DNA of 64,000 nucleotides, from positions 124,001 through 188,000 of the forward strand of contig FCOH02000011.1 of assembly GCA_001544595.2 (NCBI GenBank). Reading direction: 5' to 3'. Source of the DNA: Caballeronia peredens (GTDB lineage: Bacteria; Pseudomonadota; Gammaproteobacteria; Burkholderiales; Burkholderiaceae). Under the pieces are notes generated by a model. The model was given only the letters and a program-made list of their open reading frames with translations. It was not told the origin of the DNA and did not search any database. The position numbers and the translations under genes were made by a program. This document shows, in pieces, positions 1-8,502 of the stretch; the stretch's first letter is position 1; each line of letters opens with the position of its first letter.

Positions 1-205
1 TCGACCCGGGATGCATGTGCGCTTCCGATGCCTGTCCCGGCTTGTACGAGACCGTCGCCATCAGCACGTTCTTGCCGCCCGCTTCGGGAATCGCCTGCTT
101 CATGACCGGCGTGACGACTTCCGCGCCGGCCGTGTCGTGTGCGAAGGCGTGCGATGCGCCGAAAGCGAGCGCGGCTGCTAGCACCAATGTATTGCGCGTG
201 CTCAT
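1..205 (-). CDS. Cupin-domain secreted protein, 3' part cut by window edge
   Basis: Only the first 68 codons are present and the rest lies beyond the left edge. The translation begins with a clear Sec signal peptide (MSTRNTLVLAAALAFGASHAFA). It is followed by a stretch ending in SYKPGQASEAHMHPGS, which resembles the first metal-binding cupin motif (G...HxHPG). The protein is probably a small periplasmic cupin. It lies 10 nt downstream of the AhpD-like gene on the same strand, so the two are likely co-transcribed. The cupin call rests on one motif and substrate cannot be inferred. Confidence 0.7.
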   Translation of the reverse strand, partial: MSTRNTLVLAAALAFGASHAFAHDTAGAEVVTPVMKQAIPEAGGKNVLMATVSYKPGQASEAHMHPGS

Positions 206-215
206 GTCGATGTCC

Positions 216-653
216 TCACGCCGGCAACTTGCGGAACGAGATCGCGAAGCGGTTCCACGCGTTGATCGCGGTGACGAGCAAGGTCAGGTCGACGATTTCC
301 TCGTCGCTGAAATGCGGCTTGACGGCTTGCCAGACGGCATCGGGCACGTGATCCTGCGACACCAGCGTGAGCGCCTCGGTCCATTCGAACGCGGCGCGTT
401 CGCGGTCGGTGAAGAACGGCGTTTCGCGCCAGACGACGACCGTCGCGAGACGGCGATCGGTTTCGCCGCCCTTGCGCGCATCGGCCGTGTGCAGGTCGAC
501 GCAGAACGCGCAGCCGTTGATCTGCGATGCGCGCAGACGCACCAGATGGGTCAGCGATTTTTCGAGCGCGGACTTGCCAATGCGCTCTTCGACGCCGACG
601 AGCGCCTTGATGGCTGCGGGGTTCGCTTTGTAGAAGTCGAGACGGGGTTCCAT
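216..653 (-). CDS. Carboxymuconolactone decarboxylase / AhpD-like family protein
   Basis: A 145-residue protein with the AhpD-type redox motif CAFCVDLH in its middle (CxxC followed three residues later by His) and the usual all-helical CMD length. Members act as alkylhydroperoxidase-like reductases using the CxxC pair, or as decarboxylases when the motif is lost. The intact CxxC favours a peroxidase or thiol redox role. The start is ATG with a GGAG-like element (aaggagatttgcc) just upstream. The cupin gene follows on the same strand, a pairing that suggests a small oxidative-stress or aromatic-detoxification operon. The substrate is not identifiable. Confidence 0.9.
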   Translation of the reverse strand: MEPRLDFYKANPAAIKALVGVEERIGKSALEKSLTHLVRLRASQINGCAFCVDLHTADARKGGETDRRLATVVVWRETPFFTDRERAAFEWTEALTLVSQDHVPDAVWQAVKPHFSDEEIVDLTLLVTAINAWNRFAISFRKLPA

Positions 654-807
654 GGCAAATCTCCTTGGCTTGGGTTCGGAAGTGCGCCACTGCGGCGCGA
701 CAAGTACAGATTAGGCTCTGAAGTGGCTTTTTGAAATAACCGGTTTTCTGGAATTTCGGGTAACCAATCGCGGGCACTTCCGACTATGACCGGCCGGCGC
801 CGCGCGC

Positions 808-838
808 AAAAAAACCCGCGGCGAAAACGAGCCGCGGG
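808..838 (-). terminator. Rho-independent terminator after hmp
   Basis: Read on the minus strand, an 8-bp perfect stem CCCGCGGC/GCCGCGGG with an 8-nt loop is followed directly by seven T residues. It lies 27 nt after the hmp stop codon and should end the hmp transcript before the AhpD-like gene. Confidence 0.9.
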
Positions 839-864
839 TCGTGATGCGCAGAACCGCGCGAGGA

Positions 865-2046
865 TTAGTCCAGCGCCGAAGCCGGGCCGAAGAACTCGTA
901 GCGGCTCTGCGCTTCGGGCACGCCGAGCGCCTTCAGATGCTTCTTCACGGCCTTCATGAACGCCTTCGGGCCGAGAAAGTAGGCATCGACATCGCGATTC
1001 CCGGGAAGCCACTTGTCGAGCAGCGTTTCATCGACGAAGCCGATGCCGTGCGCTTCGTGATCGCCGTCGAGCTTGCGCTCGTAGCAGTAGAAGCGCTTGA
1101 GTTGCGGATGCCGCGCGGCCAGTTCCTCGATCACCTCACGGAATGCGTGCACGCCGCCGTGCCGCGCCGAATGGATGAAGTGCACCGGGCGCTTTGTCGC
1201 GAGCGCGGCCTGCAGCATCGCGAGCGTCGGCGTGATGCCGACGCCGCCGCTGATCAGCACCAGCGGCTTGTCGCCGGGTTCGAGCCTGAAATCGCCGGCG
1301 GGCGGATACAGTTCGACGACATCGCTTTCGCGCACGTTCTGGTGCAGGAAGGTCGACACCTTGCCGTGCGGCTCGCGCTTCACGCTGATGCGGTATTCGC
1401 GGCCGTTGGGCGCGGCGGACAGCGAGTAGTTGCGGCGCAGTTCCTCGCCGTCGACGAACACCCGCATGCCGATGTACTGGCCCGGATGGAAGTCGAGCAG
1501 GGCGCCGCCGTCCTCGGGCACGAAATAGAACGACGTGATCTCGTCGCTTTCCTTCACCTTGCGCGCAACGACGAAGCGCCGCGTACCGCGCCAGCCGCCC
1601 GGCGCCTGCTCGCGCTCGCTGTACATGCCTTCTTCGAGCCCGATCAGCAGGTCGGCGAGCTGCCCGTAGGCGGCGGCCCAGGCATCGATGACGGCGTCGG
1701 TCGCGATCTCCTCGCCGAGCACTTCGCGAATCGACTTGAGCAGGCAGCTACCGACGATCGGATAATGTTCCGGCTGGATGTTCAGCGCGACGTGCTTGTT
1801 GATGATCTGCCCGACGAGGCCGCCGAGCTTTTCGAGTTCGTCGATGTGACGCGCGTACATCAGCACGCCGTTGGCAAGCGCGCGTTGCTGCGCGCCGCTC
1901 GCCTGATGCGCCTGGTTGAACATCGGGCGCACTTCGGGATATTCGGCGAGCATCTTGTTATAGAAGTGCGTGGTAAGCGCCTCGCCGCCGCTTTCGAGCA
2001 GCGGGACGGTTGCCTTGACGATGGCACGGTGTTCGGCTGACAGCAT
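865..2046 (-). CDS. hmp: Flavohemoglobin, nitric oxide dioxygenase
   Basis: A 393-residue protein with the full flavohemoglobin architecture: N-terminal globin domain (about 1-140, proximal histidine region EHYPIVG), FAD-binding ferredoxin-reductase domain (RNYSLSAAPNG motif) and C-terminal NAD-binding domain (ISGGVGITP). It oxidises nitric oxide to nitrate in the cytoplasm using O2 and NAD(P)H. Length matches E. coli Hmp (396). It is divergent from norR, and the intergenic space carries a sigma-54 promoter and NorR-type sites, so expression is expected to respond to NO. A strong terminator follows. Confidence 0.97.
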   Translation of the reverse strand: MLSAEHRAIVKATVPLLESGGEALTTHFYNKMLAEYPEVRPMFNQAHQASGAQQRALANGVLMYARHIDELEKLGGLVGQIINKHVALNIQPEHYPIVGSCLLKSIREVLGEEIATDAVIDAWAAAYGQLADLLIGLEEGMYSEREQAPGGWRGTRRFVVARKVKESDEITSFYFVPEDGGALLDFHPGQYIGMRVFVDGEELRRNYSLSAAPNGREYRISVKREPHGKVSTFLHQNVRESDVVELYPPAGDFRLEPGDKPLVLISGGVGITPTLAMLQAALATKRPVHFIHSARHGGVHAFREVIEELAARHPQLKRFYCYERKLDGDHEAHGIGFVDETLLDKWLPGNRDVDAYFLGPKAFMKAVKKHLKALGVPEAQSRYEFFGPASALD

Positions 2047-2116
2047 TCTTCGGTTCCTCGTGTGATGAAGGCGGAAACAGGGCGCTTCCGCGACGAAAAT
2101 CTTTCGATTCAGCTAT

Positions 2117-2133
2117 TACACGTTTCGTGCCAA
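2117..2133 (-). promoter_or_regulatory. Sigma-54 (-24/-12) promoter for hmp
   Basis: The minus strand reads TTGGCACGAAACGTGTA. The -24 element TTGGCACG is perfect; the -12 element GTGT differs from TTGC at two positions. It lies about 70 nt before the hmp start codon. A sigma-54 promoter fits a neighbouring NorR, which is a sigma-54-dependent activator. Confidence 0.7.
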
Positions 2134-2174
2134 GGTAGAATCGTCGATAAATCAATCGTTTAGAGTCTAGTATG

Positions 2175-2200
2175 GTCGATTCGACTCTGGTCCAAAGGAC
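2175..2200. promoter_or_regulatory. Two NorR-type operators (GT-N7-AC)
   Basis: Two palindromes, GTCGATTCGAC (2175-2185) and GTCCAAAGGAC (2190-2200), both match the GT-N7-AC core known for NorR binding sites and are spaced 15 bp apart. They lie about 42-67 bp upstream of the hmp -24 element, a normal enhancer distance. They also lie just before the norR start chosen here, so they could mediate norR autoregulation. Confidence 0.65.
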
Positions 2201-2216
2201 TACAGATGTAGTCGCA

Positions 2217-3770
2217 ATGACTTCGCGGGTCTTGCTGGATGCGCTCGTGCCGCTCATCGAGGATCTGTCGAGCGAGATGCCCGACACCGAGCGTTACCGG
2301 CGCCTGCTGCATACCTTGCGCGCGCTTTTTCCGAGCGACGCCACCGCGCTCCTGCGTCTGGACGGCGACACGCTCGTGCCGCTCGCCATCGACGGCCTGT
2401 CGGGCGACACGCTCGGCCGGCGCTTTCGCGTGAGCGAACATCCGCGTTTCGCGCGCATCCTCGCCCGCGAGGAACCCACGCGCTTCGCCGCCGGCTCTGA
2501 TCTGCCCGATCCCTACGACGGACTCGTGAAGGGCGTGAGCGGGCATCTGGAAGTGCACGACTGCCTCGGCTGTCCGCTGTTCATCCGGGGACGCGCGTGG
2601 GGGCTGCTCACGCTCGATGCACTCGATCCCGCGCGTTTCGACGGCGTCGACATGGCGTCGCTGCAGGCGTTTCTGAGCCTCGCGGCGGCGACCGTGAGCG
2701 TCGCGGAACGCATCGATACGCTCGCGAAGACGAGCGAGGCCGAGCGTCAACGCGCCGAGGTCTATCGTCAGGTGAGCGGCCCGCGCCGGCGCGAGATGAT
2801 CGGCAGCAGCGAGCCGCACAAGCGCCTGCTCGAGGAAATCGCGATCGTCGCGTCGAGCGATCTCACGGTGCTCGTCGCGGGCGAGACGGGCGTCGGCAAG
2901 GAACTCGTCGCGAGCGAGATTCACGCGCTGTCGCCGCGCGCCGACAAGCCGCTCGTCAGCCTGAATTGCGCGGCGCTGCCCGATACGCTCGTCGAGAGCG
3001 AGTTGTTCGGGCACGTGCGCGGTGCGTTTTCGGGGGCGTCGTCGGACCGGCGCGGCAAGTTCGAACTCGCCGACGGCGGCACGCTCTTTCTCGACGAAGT
3101 GGGCGAACTGCCGCTGCCCGTGCAGGCCAAGCTGCTGCGCGTGCTGCAGAACGGCCAGTTGCAGCGCATCGGTTCCGACAGCGAGCACAAGGTCGACGTG
3201 CGGCTGATCGCCGCGACCAATCGCGATCTCGCCGAGGAAGTGCGCGCCGGGCGATTCCGCGCGGATTTCTACCACCGGCTCTCGGTGTATCCGCTCGTCG
3301 TGCCGCCGCTGCGCGAGCGCGGCCGCGATGTGCTGCTGCTCGCGGGCTTCTTTCTCGAAGAGAACCGTTCGCGTCTCGGCCTGCTGAGCCTGCGGCTTTC
3401 CACCGACGCGCAAGCCGCTCTGCTCGCTTACCGCTGGCCCGGCAATGTGCGCGAACTGGAGCATCTGATCGGGCGCAGCGCGCTGAAGGCGCTCGCGGCG
3501 CATCGCGAGCGGCCGCGTATCCTCACGCTCACGGCCGCCGATCTCGCGCTCAACGGCGATGCGCCCGGCGCGCAGGACGGCACGCCGTCGCCGGCCGCGA
3601 CGTTGCCCGCGCCGGGCGCCGATTTCCGTGCATCCGTGACGGCCTACGAACGCGCGCTCGTCGTCGATGCGCTCGAACGTCATCGCCAGAACTGGGCATC
3701 GGCGGCGCGCGAACTCGGCCTGGACCGCGCCAATCTGAACCGGCTCGCGCGGCGCCTCGGCCTCAAGTGA
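2217..3770 (+). CDS. norR: NorR, NO-responsive sigma-54 activator
   Basis: A 517-residue protein. The N-terminal GAF domain (about 20-165) keeps the NorR signature DLPDPYDGL, which includes aspartates of the non-haem iron NO sensor. The AAA+ domain (about 195-430) has Walker A GETGVGKE and GAFSGA, the sigma-54 contact loop. A C-terminal Fis-type helix-turn-helix follows. An in-frame ATG exists at 2172, but ATG 2217 aligns better with the E. coli NorR N-terminus and leaves the two operator palindromes outside the gene. It is expected to activate hmp from the divergent promoter. Confidence 0.95.
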   Translation: MTSRVLLDALVPLIEDLSSEMPDTERYRRLLHTLRALFPSDATALLRLDGDTLVPLAIDGLSGDTLGRRFRVSEHPRFARILAREEPTRFAAGSDLPDPYDGLVKGVSGHLEVHDCLGCPLFIRGRAWGLLTLDALDPARFDGVDMASLQAFLSLAAATVSVAERIDTLAKTSEAERQRAEVYRQVSGPRRREMIGSSEPHKRLLEEIAIVASSDLTVLVAGETGVGKELVASEIHALSPRADKPLVSLNCAALPDTLVESELFGHVRGAFSGASSDRRGKFELADGGTLFLDEVGELPLPVQAKLLRVLQNGQLQRIGSDSEHKVDVRLIAATNRDLAEEVRAGRFRADFYHRLSVYPLVVPPLRERGRDVLLLAGFFLEENRSRLGLLSLRLSTDAQAALLAYRWPGNVRELEHLIGRSALKALAAHRERPRILTLTAADLALNGDAPGAQDGTPSPAATLPAPGADFRASVTAYERALVVDALERHRQNWASAARELGLDRANLNRLARRLGLK

Positions 3771-4118
3771 GGGGCGCGCACCGCGCAGTGGTTGCCTCGA
3801 ATATCTCTGAATTGGTCATGTGGCGGCGCAAAGCCGCTATCTACAATGCGCACCCGATGGTCATCGATCGGTTGCGTATCTCAAAAAGATGCGTTTGATT
3901 GTTCAATCGCAAAGAACGATCGTGCGTGTCACACGCAGCGGTGAATCGCATTGAGACAATCTCGGTGCTTGGGAAAACGGGCCGTCTCTTCTAAGATCAG
4001 AAAAGCCAGTCGCCACCCATCGGCAGCCAGAGCATTGCAGTGACTTGAAAAACCGCGCCGGACGCGAGCTTCGCCGCGCCCGCCAAATCGAACACGGCAA
4101 ATCGACAACGGGGGTTAC
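3771..4118. other. Intergenic region upstream of the oxidase operon
   Basis: A 348-bp non-coding stretch. It holds a small hairpin GCGGC/GCCGC (3823-3837) without a T-run and a sigma-70-like promoter (listed separately). I see no convincing FNR/ANR box or small reading frame in it. Confidence 0.6.
3969..3997 (+). promoter_or_regulatory. Candidate sigma-70 promoter of the ba3 oxidase operon
   Basis: TTGGGA and TAAGAT are separated by 17 bp, matching -35 and -10 hexamers at four and five of six positions. Transcription would begin about 115 nt before the first cytochrome gene. This is a sequence match only. Confidence 0.45.
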
Positions 4119-4838
4119 GTGCGAAACGTGGCAAAGCGCAGCACGCTCATCCTGTCCGCGCTCTTCGCGTTTGTCGGCAACGGGGCGTTCGCCGCGGACG
4201 CCCCGCTCGAACGCGCGCCCGATACGATGCAGGCCCGCGTCATGGGATGCGCCGCATGCCACGGCGCGCAGGGCCAGGGCACCGACAACGACTACTTCCC
4301 GCGTCTCGCCGGCAAGCCCGCCGGCTATCTGTACAACCAACTGCTCGCATTCCGCGACGGACGGCGCAAATATCCGCCGATGAACTACCTGCTCGCGTAT
4401 CTGCCCGATGCATACCTCAAGCAGATCGCCGAGTACTTCGCGAGCGAGCGTCCGCCGTTTCCGCCGGCGAGCCCCGTCACCGTCGATGCGAAAACGCTCG
4501 AACTCGGCAAGACGCTCGTCACGAAGGGCGATGCATCGCGCAAGATTCCAGCCTGCGTAAGCTGCCACGGCAGCGCGATGACGGGCATGGAGCCCGCGAT
4601 TCCCGGCTTGCTGGGCCTCCATTCGGATTACATCAGCGCGCAACTTGGCGCATGGCGCTACGGTACGCGCACGACGGTCGCGCCCGATTGCATGGGGCGC
4701 ATTTCGAAGCTCCTGAGCGAGCGCGACATCACCGCGATCGCGGCTTATCTGGCGTCGCTGCCCGCGCCGGCCGATCCCGTGCCGGTCGCCGCCGGCTCGC
4801 TCAAATTGCCGCTTGCGTGCGGCAGCGTCCCTAACTAA
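4119..4838 (+). CDS. Periplasmic di-haem cytochrome c (c4-like)
   Basis: A 239-residue protein with an N-terminal signal peptide ending at GAFA-AD and two c-haem motifs, CAACH near residue 45 and CVSCH near residue 148. Each sits in its own cytochrome c domain, with distal methionines likely in FxxGxRxxPPMN and in the second domain. This twin-domain plan is that of cytochrome c4-type electron carriers. The start is GTG. It is the first gene of the oxidase operon, 13 nt before the tri-haem cytochrome, and probably feeds electrons to the terminal oxidase encoded downstream. Confidence 0.88.
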   Translation: MRNVAKRSTLILSALFAFVGNGAFAADAPLERAPDTMQARVMGCAACHGAQGQGTDNDYFPRLAGKPAGYLYNQLLAFRDGRRKYPPMNYLLAYLPDAYLKQIAEYFASERPPFPPASPVTVDAKTLELGKTLVTKGDASRKIPACVSCHGSAMTGMEPAIPGLLGLHSDYISAQLGAWRYGTRTTVAPDCMGRISKLLSERDITAIAAYLASLPAPADPVPVAAGSLKLPLACGSVPN

Positions 4839-4851
4839 CCGAGGACACGAC

Positions 4852-6114
4852 GTGCTCCGTTTTCGACAACTCCGGGCGCTGACCGTCGTGGTCTTTCTGG
4901 CGGCGTGCGCCGCACCGTTCGGGCGGGCTGCGGCGCAGTCGGCCGACGCCGCCACCGTCAAGCGCGGCGAATATCTCGCGCGCGCGGGCGATTGCATCGC
5001 GTGTCATACGCTGCCCGCAGGCAAGACTTTTGGCGGCGGCCGGCCGATGGACACGCCGTTCGGCACGCTCTTCACGCCGAATATCTCGTCGGACAAGGAG
5101 ACGGGCATCGGCAAATGGACCGCCGACGAATTCTTCGCGATGATGCACACCGGCAAGTCCCGCGACGGCGCGCTGCTCTATCCGGCGATGCCCTATACGT
5201 CCTATACAAAAGTGACGCGCGCCGATTCCGATGCCATCTACGCTTTCTTGATTTCGACGCCGGCCGTTCATCAGCCGAACCGCCCGCACGAGTTGCGTTT
5301 CCCGTTCAACCAGCGCCAGTTGCTGCTCGGCTGGCGTCTGCTGTTCTTCAAGGAAGGCGTGTACGAGCCGGATCCGAAAGAATCCGTCGAATGGAATCGC
5401 GGCGCCTATCTCGTGGAAGGGCTCGGCCATTGCTCGATGTGTCATACGGCGATCAACGCGCTCGGCGGCAATGTGAAGTCGAAGGCCTTCGAAGGCGGCC
5501 TGATTCCGATCCAGAACTGGTACGCGCCGTCGCTGACGTCGAACAAGGAAGCGGGTCTCGGCGACTGGAGCCTCGATGACATCGTCGGTTTGCTGCACGC
5601 GGGCGTCTCCAATCGCGGCGCGGTGTACGGACCGATGGCCGAAGTCGTCTACGACAGCCTGCAATATCTGAGCGAAGAAGACGTGCGCGCGATGGCCGTC
5701 TATCTGAAGGCGTTGCCCGCGCGTTCCGGCGACAAGTCCGCGCCGCCGAGCCAGGCGGCGGTCGAGGCGCGTTCCGATCTCTCGCCGCTCGGCAAGAAGG
5801 TCTACGACCAGCATTGCGCCGAATGCCACGCCGCGCAGGGGCAGGGCAAGCCGCCCGACTTCCCGCCGCTCGCGAACAATCAGTCGATCGAAATGAGTTC
5901 GGCCGTCAACCCCATCCGCATGGTGCTGAACGGCGGCTATCCGCCGGGCACGTTCAAGAATCCGAAGCCGTACGGCATGCCGCCGTTCGCGCAGTCGCTG
6001 TCGGATGTCGAGGTGGCGGCGGTGGTCACGTATATCCGCACCGCGTGGGGCAATCACGGCGCGCCGGTTTCCGTGAAGGAAGTCAACGAGTTGCGCTCCG
6101 CGCCGCTCTATTGA
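4852..6114 (+). CDS. Tri-haem cytochrome c (alcohol/gluconate dehydrogenase subunit type)
   Basis: A 420-residue protein with a signal peptide and three haem-binding motifs: CIACH, CSMCH and CAECH. The domain order and length match the cytochrome subunit of membrane alcohol, gluconate and aldehyde dehydrogenases. No dehydrogenase subunit is encoded nearby, so here it may instead shuttle electrons to the oxidase. The GTG start at 4852 is preferred because GAGGACAC lies just upstream; an in-frame start further 5' would overlap the previous gene. Confidence 0.88.
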   Translation: MLRFRQLRALTVVVFLAACAAPFGRAAAQSADAATVKRGEYLARAGDCIACHTLPAGKTFGGGRPMDTPFGTLFTPNISSDKETGIGKWTADEFFAMMHTGKSRDGALLYPAMPYTSYTKVTRADSDAIYAFLISTPAVHQPNRPHELRFPFNQRQLLLGWRLLFFKEGVYEPDPKESVEWNRGAYLVEGLGHCSMCHTAINALGGNVKSKAFEGGLIPIQNWYAPSLTSNKEAGLGDWSLDDIVGLLHAGVSNRGAVYGPMAEVVYDSLQYLSEEDVRAMAVYLKALPARSGDKSAPPSQAAVEARSDLSPLGKKVYDQHCAECHAAQGQGKPPDFPPLANNQSIEMSSAVNPIRMVLNGGYPPGTFKNPKPYGMPPFAQSLSDVEVAAVVTYIRTAWGNHGAPVSVKEVNELRSAPLY

Positions 6115-6125
6115 GTCGATCAAAC

Positions 6126-6296
6126 ATGAACCAGGATCCGGACGTGAACGAAGCCGTAGACGCGAAGCTCGACGCGATCGTGAAGCGCGGTCCCGCCGGC
6201 GCGATCGCGCTGGCGGGCATTTCGACCGCGATCGTGATCGGCATGTGGTTCATCTTTTACTTCGCCGTGTTCCTGCCGCGCGGCGTGATCCAGTGA
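6126..6296 (+). CDS. Small single-span membrane subunit of the cytochrome oxidase
   Basis: A 56-residue protein with a charged N-terminal half (NEAVDAKLDAIVKRG) and one transmembrane helix (about 26-50, rich in Ala, Ile, Phe). It sits between the tri-haem cytochrome and oxidase subunit II with gaps of 11 and 24 nt. Small one-helix accessory subunits (IIa type) are typical of ba3 oxidases. The assignment rests on position and topology, not on a recognisable motif. Confidence 0.7.
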   Translation: MNQDPDVNEAVDAKLDAIVKRGPAGAIALAGISTAIVIGMWFIFYFAVFLPRGVIQ

Positions 6297-6320
6297 CTTC
6301 AGGGCGTTCATTCATCGCAT

Positions 6321-6887
6321 ATGGCCATCAATCCAAGCTCGCATGAAGTCGCCGAACGGGTCGAGCGGCGCTGGGCGATCCTCGTCATCGCGATCGTCAC
6401 GGTGCTCGTCGCGATGACGATCTACACCGGCCTGCACTGGGCGATGATGCCGCCGTCGCGCGTCGAGACGATCCGCCCCGAGACGCTGCATCTGTCCGGC
6501 GAGTTCATCGAGAGCAATCTGGGCAGCGCGCCCGAGGCCGACGGCTCGGTGACGGTGCGCATCGTCGCGCAGCAGTATTCGTTCACGCCGCAATGCCTGG
6601 TCGTGCCGGCCGGTGTGCCGATCACCTTTCGCGCGACGAGTTCGGACGTCGTGCACGGTTTTCTCATCACCAACACCAATATCAATTCGATGCTGGAACC
6701 GGGCTATGTTTCGACCTTCAAGACGACCTTCGCACAGACCGGCGAGCATCTGATGCCTTGCCACGAATACTGCGGCACCGGGCATCAGAACATGTGGGCG
6801 CACGTGAAGGTGGTCGATCGCGCCGAATTCATGCAGATGGCCGACAAGCTGGCGGCCAATTCGCGGAGAGTGTCCTGTGTTCAATAG
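6321..6887 (+). CDS. Cytochrome c oxidase subunit II, ba3 type
   Basis: A 188-residue protein with one N-terminal transmembrane helix (about 19-41) and a periplasmic cupredoxin domain. The complete CuA site is visible: His in VVHGF, then CHEYCGTGHQNM with both cysteines, the bridging Glu, His and Met. A single helix rather than two, and the short length, point to the ba3 (B-type) haem-copper oxidases. CuA accepts electrons from cytochrome c and passes them to subunit I. The gene overlaps subunit I by 11 nt. Confidence 0.95.
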   Translation: MAINPSSHEVAERVERRWAILVIAIVTVLVAMTIYTGLHWAMMPPSRVETIRPETLHLSGEFIESNLGSAPEADGSVTVRIVAQQYSFTPQCLVVPAGVPITFRATSSDVVHGFLITNTNINSMLEPGYVSTFKTTFAQTGEHLMPCHEYCGTGHQNMWAHVKVVDRAEFMQMADKLAANSRRVSCVQ

Positions 6888-8502
6888 CAAGCGCCTCGTT
6901 CTCGCGCATTTCTGGCTGGCGTTCATTGCCTTCGGCGTCGCGCTGCTGCTCGGCGCGTGGCAGATGCTGGTGCGCAGTCCGCTGCATCCGTGGCTGCAGA
7001 ATCCCGAGCTTTACTATCGTTCGGTGACGGAGCACGGCACCGTGATGGGCTACGCGTTTCCGACGCTCATCGCGATGGGTTTCGGCTACGCGGTCAGCGA
7101 ACTCGCGCTGAAGCGTCCGCTCGTCGGGCTGCGCTGGGCGTGGCTCGGCTTCTGGCTCGTCGCGGTCGGCGCGGTCACGGCGACGGTGCCCGTCGCGATG
7201 GGTCTCGCCTCCGTGCTCTACACCTTCTATCCGCCGATGATCGGCAACGTGTTCTATTACGTGGGCGTCGTGCTCGTCGTGGTGGGCTCGTGGGTGTGGG
7301 TCGCGCTGATGTCGGTGAACCTCGCGTCGTGGAAGCGCGAGAACCGCGGCAAGCCCGTGCCGCTCGCCATGTTCGCAACCGTCGCGGGCGCGTATCTCTG
7401 GGGCTGGACCGCAGTGGGCGCGGCCATCGAGGTGCTCTTCATGATCCTGCCCGTGGCGATCGGCTGGAAGACGACCATCGATGCGGGCCTCGCGCGCGTG
7501 TTCTTCTCGTGGACGCTGCACGCGATCGTCTACTTCTGGCTGATGCCTGCGTACATCGCGTACTACACCATCATTCCGCGCGCGATCGGCGGCCGTCTCT
7601 ACAGCGACGCGATGGCGCGCATTTCGTTCATCCTGTTCCTCGTCGTATCGATGCCGATCGGCATTCACCATCTGTTCGCCGATCCGCAAGTGGGCTCGGG
7701 CTTCAAGTTCATGCATTCGGTGTTCACGGCGCTGGTCGCGGTGCCGACGCTGCTCACGGTGTTCACGATCTGCGCGTCGGTCGAAATCGCGGCGCGGCTG
7801 CGCGGCGGGCGCGGCCCGCTCGGCTGGATCAAGGCGCTGCCGTGGGACAACCCGATGATGCTCGCCGTCGCGTTCTCATTCGTGATGCTCGGCTTCGGCG
7901 GCGCGGGCGGACTCATCAACATGAGCTATCAGCTCGACTCGAGCATCCACAACACGCAATGGGTGACGGGGCATTTTCATCTGATCTTCGGCGGCGCGAT
8001 CGTGATCATGTATTTCGTGATCGCCTACGATTTGTGGCCGCACCTGACGGGCCGCGCACTGCAAAGCGTGAAGCTGATGCGCTGGCAATTGTGGCTGTGG
8101 TTCATCGGCATGATCGTGCTGACGTTTCCGTGGCATTTCGTCGGCATCCTCGGCATGCCGCGGCGCATGGCCTTCTACGATTACAACAACCCGGAGATCG
8201 CCGCGCAGGGCCTTTCCGTGGCGATTTCCGTGCTGGGCGCGCTGATCCTGCTGGCGTCGGCGGTGCTGTTCTTCATCGTGCTGATCAAGGGACATCGCGC
8301 GCCGCAAGTGACCGTGGAAGAGTTTCGCTTCAGCCGCGCGGTGCATGAGCCGCGCAGCATTCCGGTGGCGTTGAACAGTTTTGCGCTGTGGCTCACGCTG
8401 ATGATCGGGCTCACGCTCGTCAACTACGGCTATCCGATCGCGCAGTTGCTCACGCGCTCGGATACGGCGGTGCCCGCGGTGCCGATCGGAGCGCAGCGAT
8501 GA
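6877..8502 (+). CDS. Cytochrome c oxidase subunit I, ba3 type
   Basis: A 541-residue polytopic membrane protein with about 12-13 hydrophobic segments. Haem-copper oxidase histidine motifs are visible, including TEHGTVMGY (low-spin haem region), FSWTLHAIVYFWLMPAY (CuB region), HHLFADPQ and TGHFHLIFGG. It reduces O2 to water and pumps protons. Start is GTG, translationally coupled to subunit II. Its stop overlaps the start of the next cytochrome gene. B-type oxidases usually have high oxygen affinity, in keeping with the nearby NO and low-oxygen genes. Confidence 0.95.
   Translation: MFNSKRLVLAHFWLAFIAFGVALLLGAWQMLVRSPLHPWLQNPELYYRSVTEHGTVMGYAFPTLIAMGFGYAVSELALKRPLVGLRWAWLGFWLVAVGAVTATVPVAMGLASVLYTFYPPMIGNVFYYVGVVLVVVGSWVWVALMSVNLASWKRENRGKPVPLAMFATVAGAYLWGWTAVGAAIEVLFMILPVAIGWKTTIDAGLARVFFSWTLHAIVYFWLMPAYIAYYTIIPRAIGGRLYSDAMARISFILFLVVSMPIGIHHLFADPQVGSGFKFMHSVFTALVAVPTLLTVFTICASVEIAARLRGGRGPLGWIKALPWDNPMMLAVAFSFVMLGFGGAGGLINMSYQLDSSIHNTQWVTGHFHLIFGGAIVIMYFVIAYDLWPHLTGRALQSVKLMRWQLWLWFIGMIVLTFPWHFVGILGMPRRMAFYDYNNPEIAAQGLSVAISVLGALILLASAVLFFIVLIKGHRAPQVTVEEFRFSRAVHEPRSIPVALNSFALWLTLMIGLTLVNYGYPIAQLLTRSDTAVPAVPIGAQR

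Noticed and set aside
2160..3683. Long minus-strand frame opposite norR
   Set aside because: Antisense shadow of norR, with composition bias and no motif; norR has every expected motif.
3823..3837. GCGGC/GCCGC hairpin as norR terminator
   Set aside because: Stem of only 5 bp and no T-run after it.
3895..3908. TTGATTGTTCAATC as an FNR/ANR box for the oxidase operon
   Set aside because: Right half does not match ATCAA with the needed 4-bp spacing.
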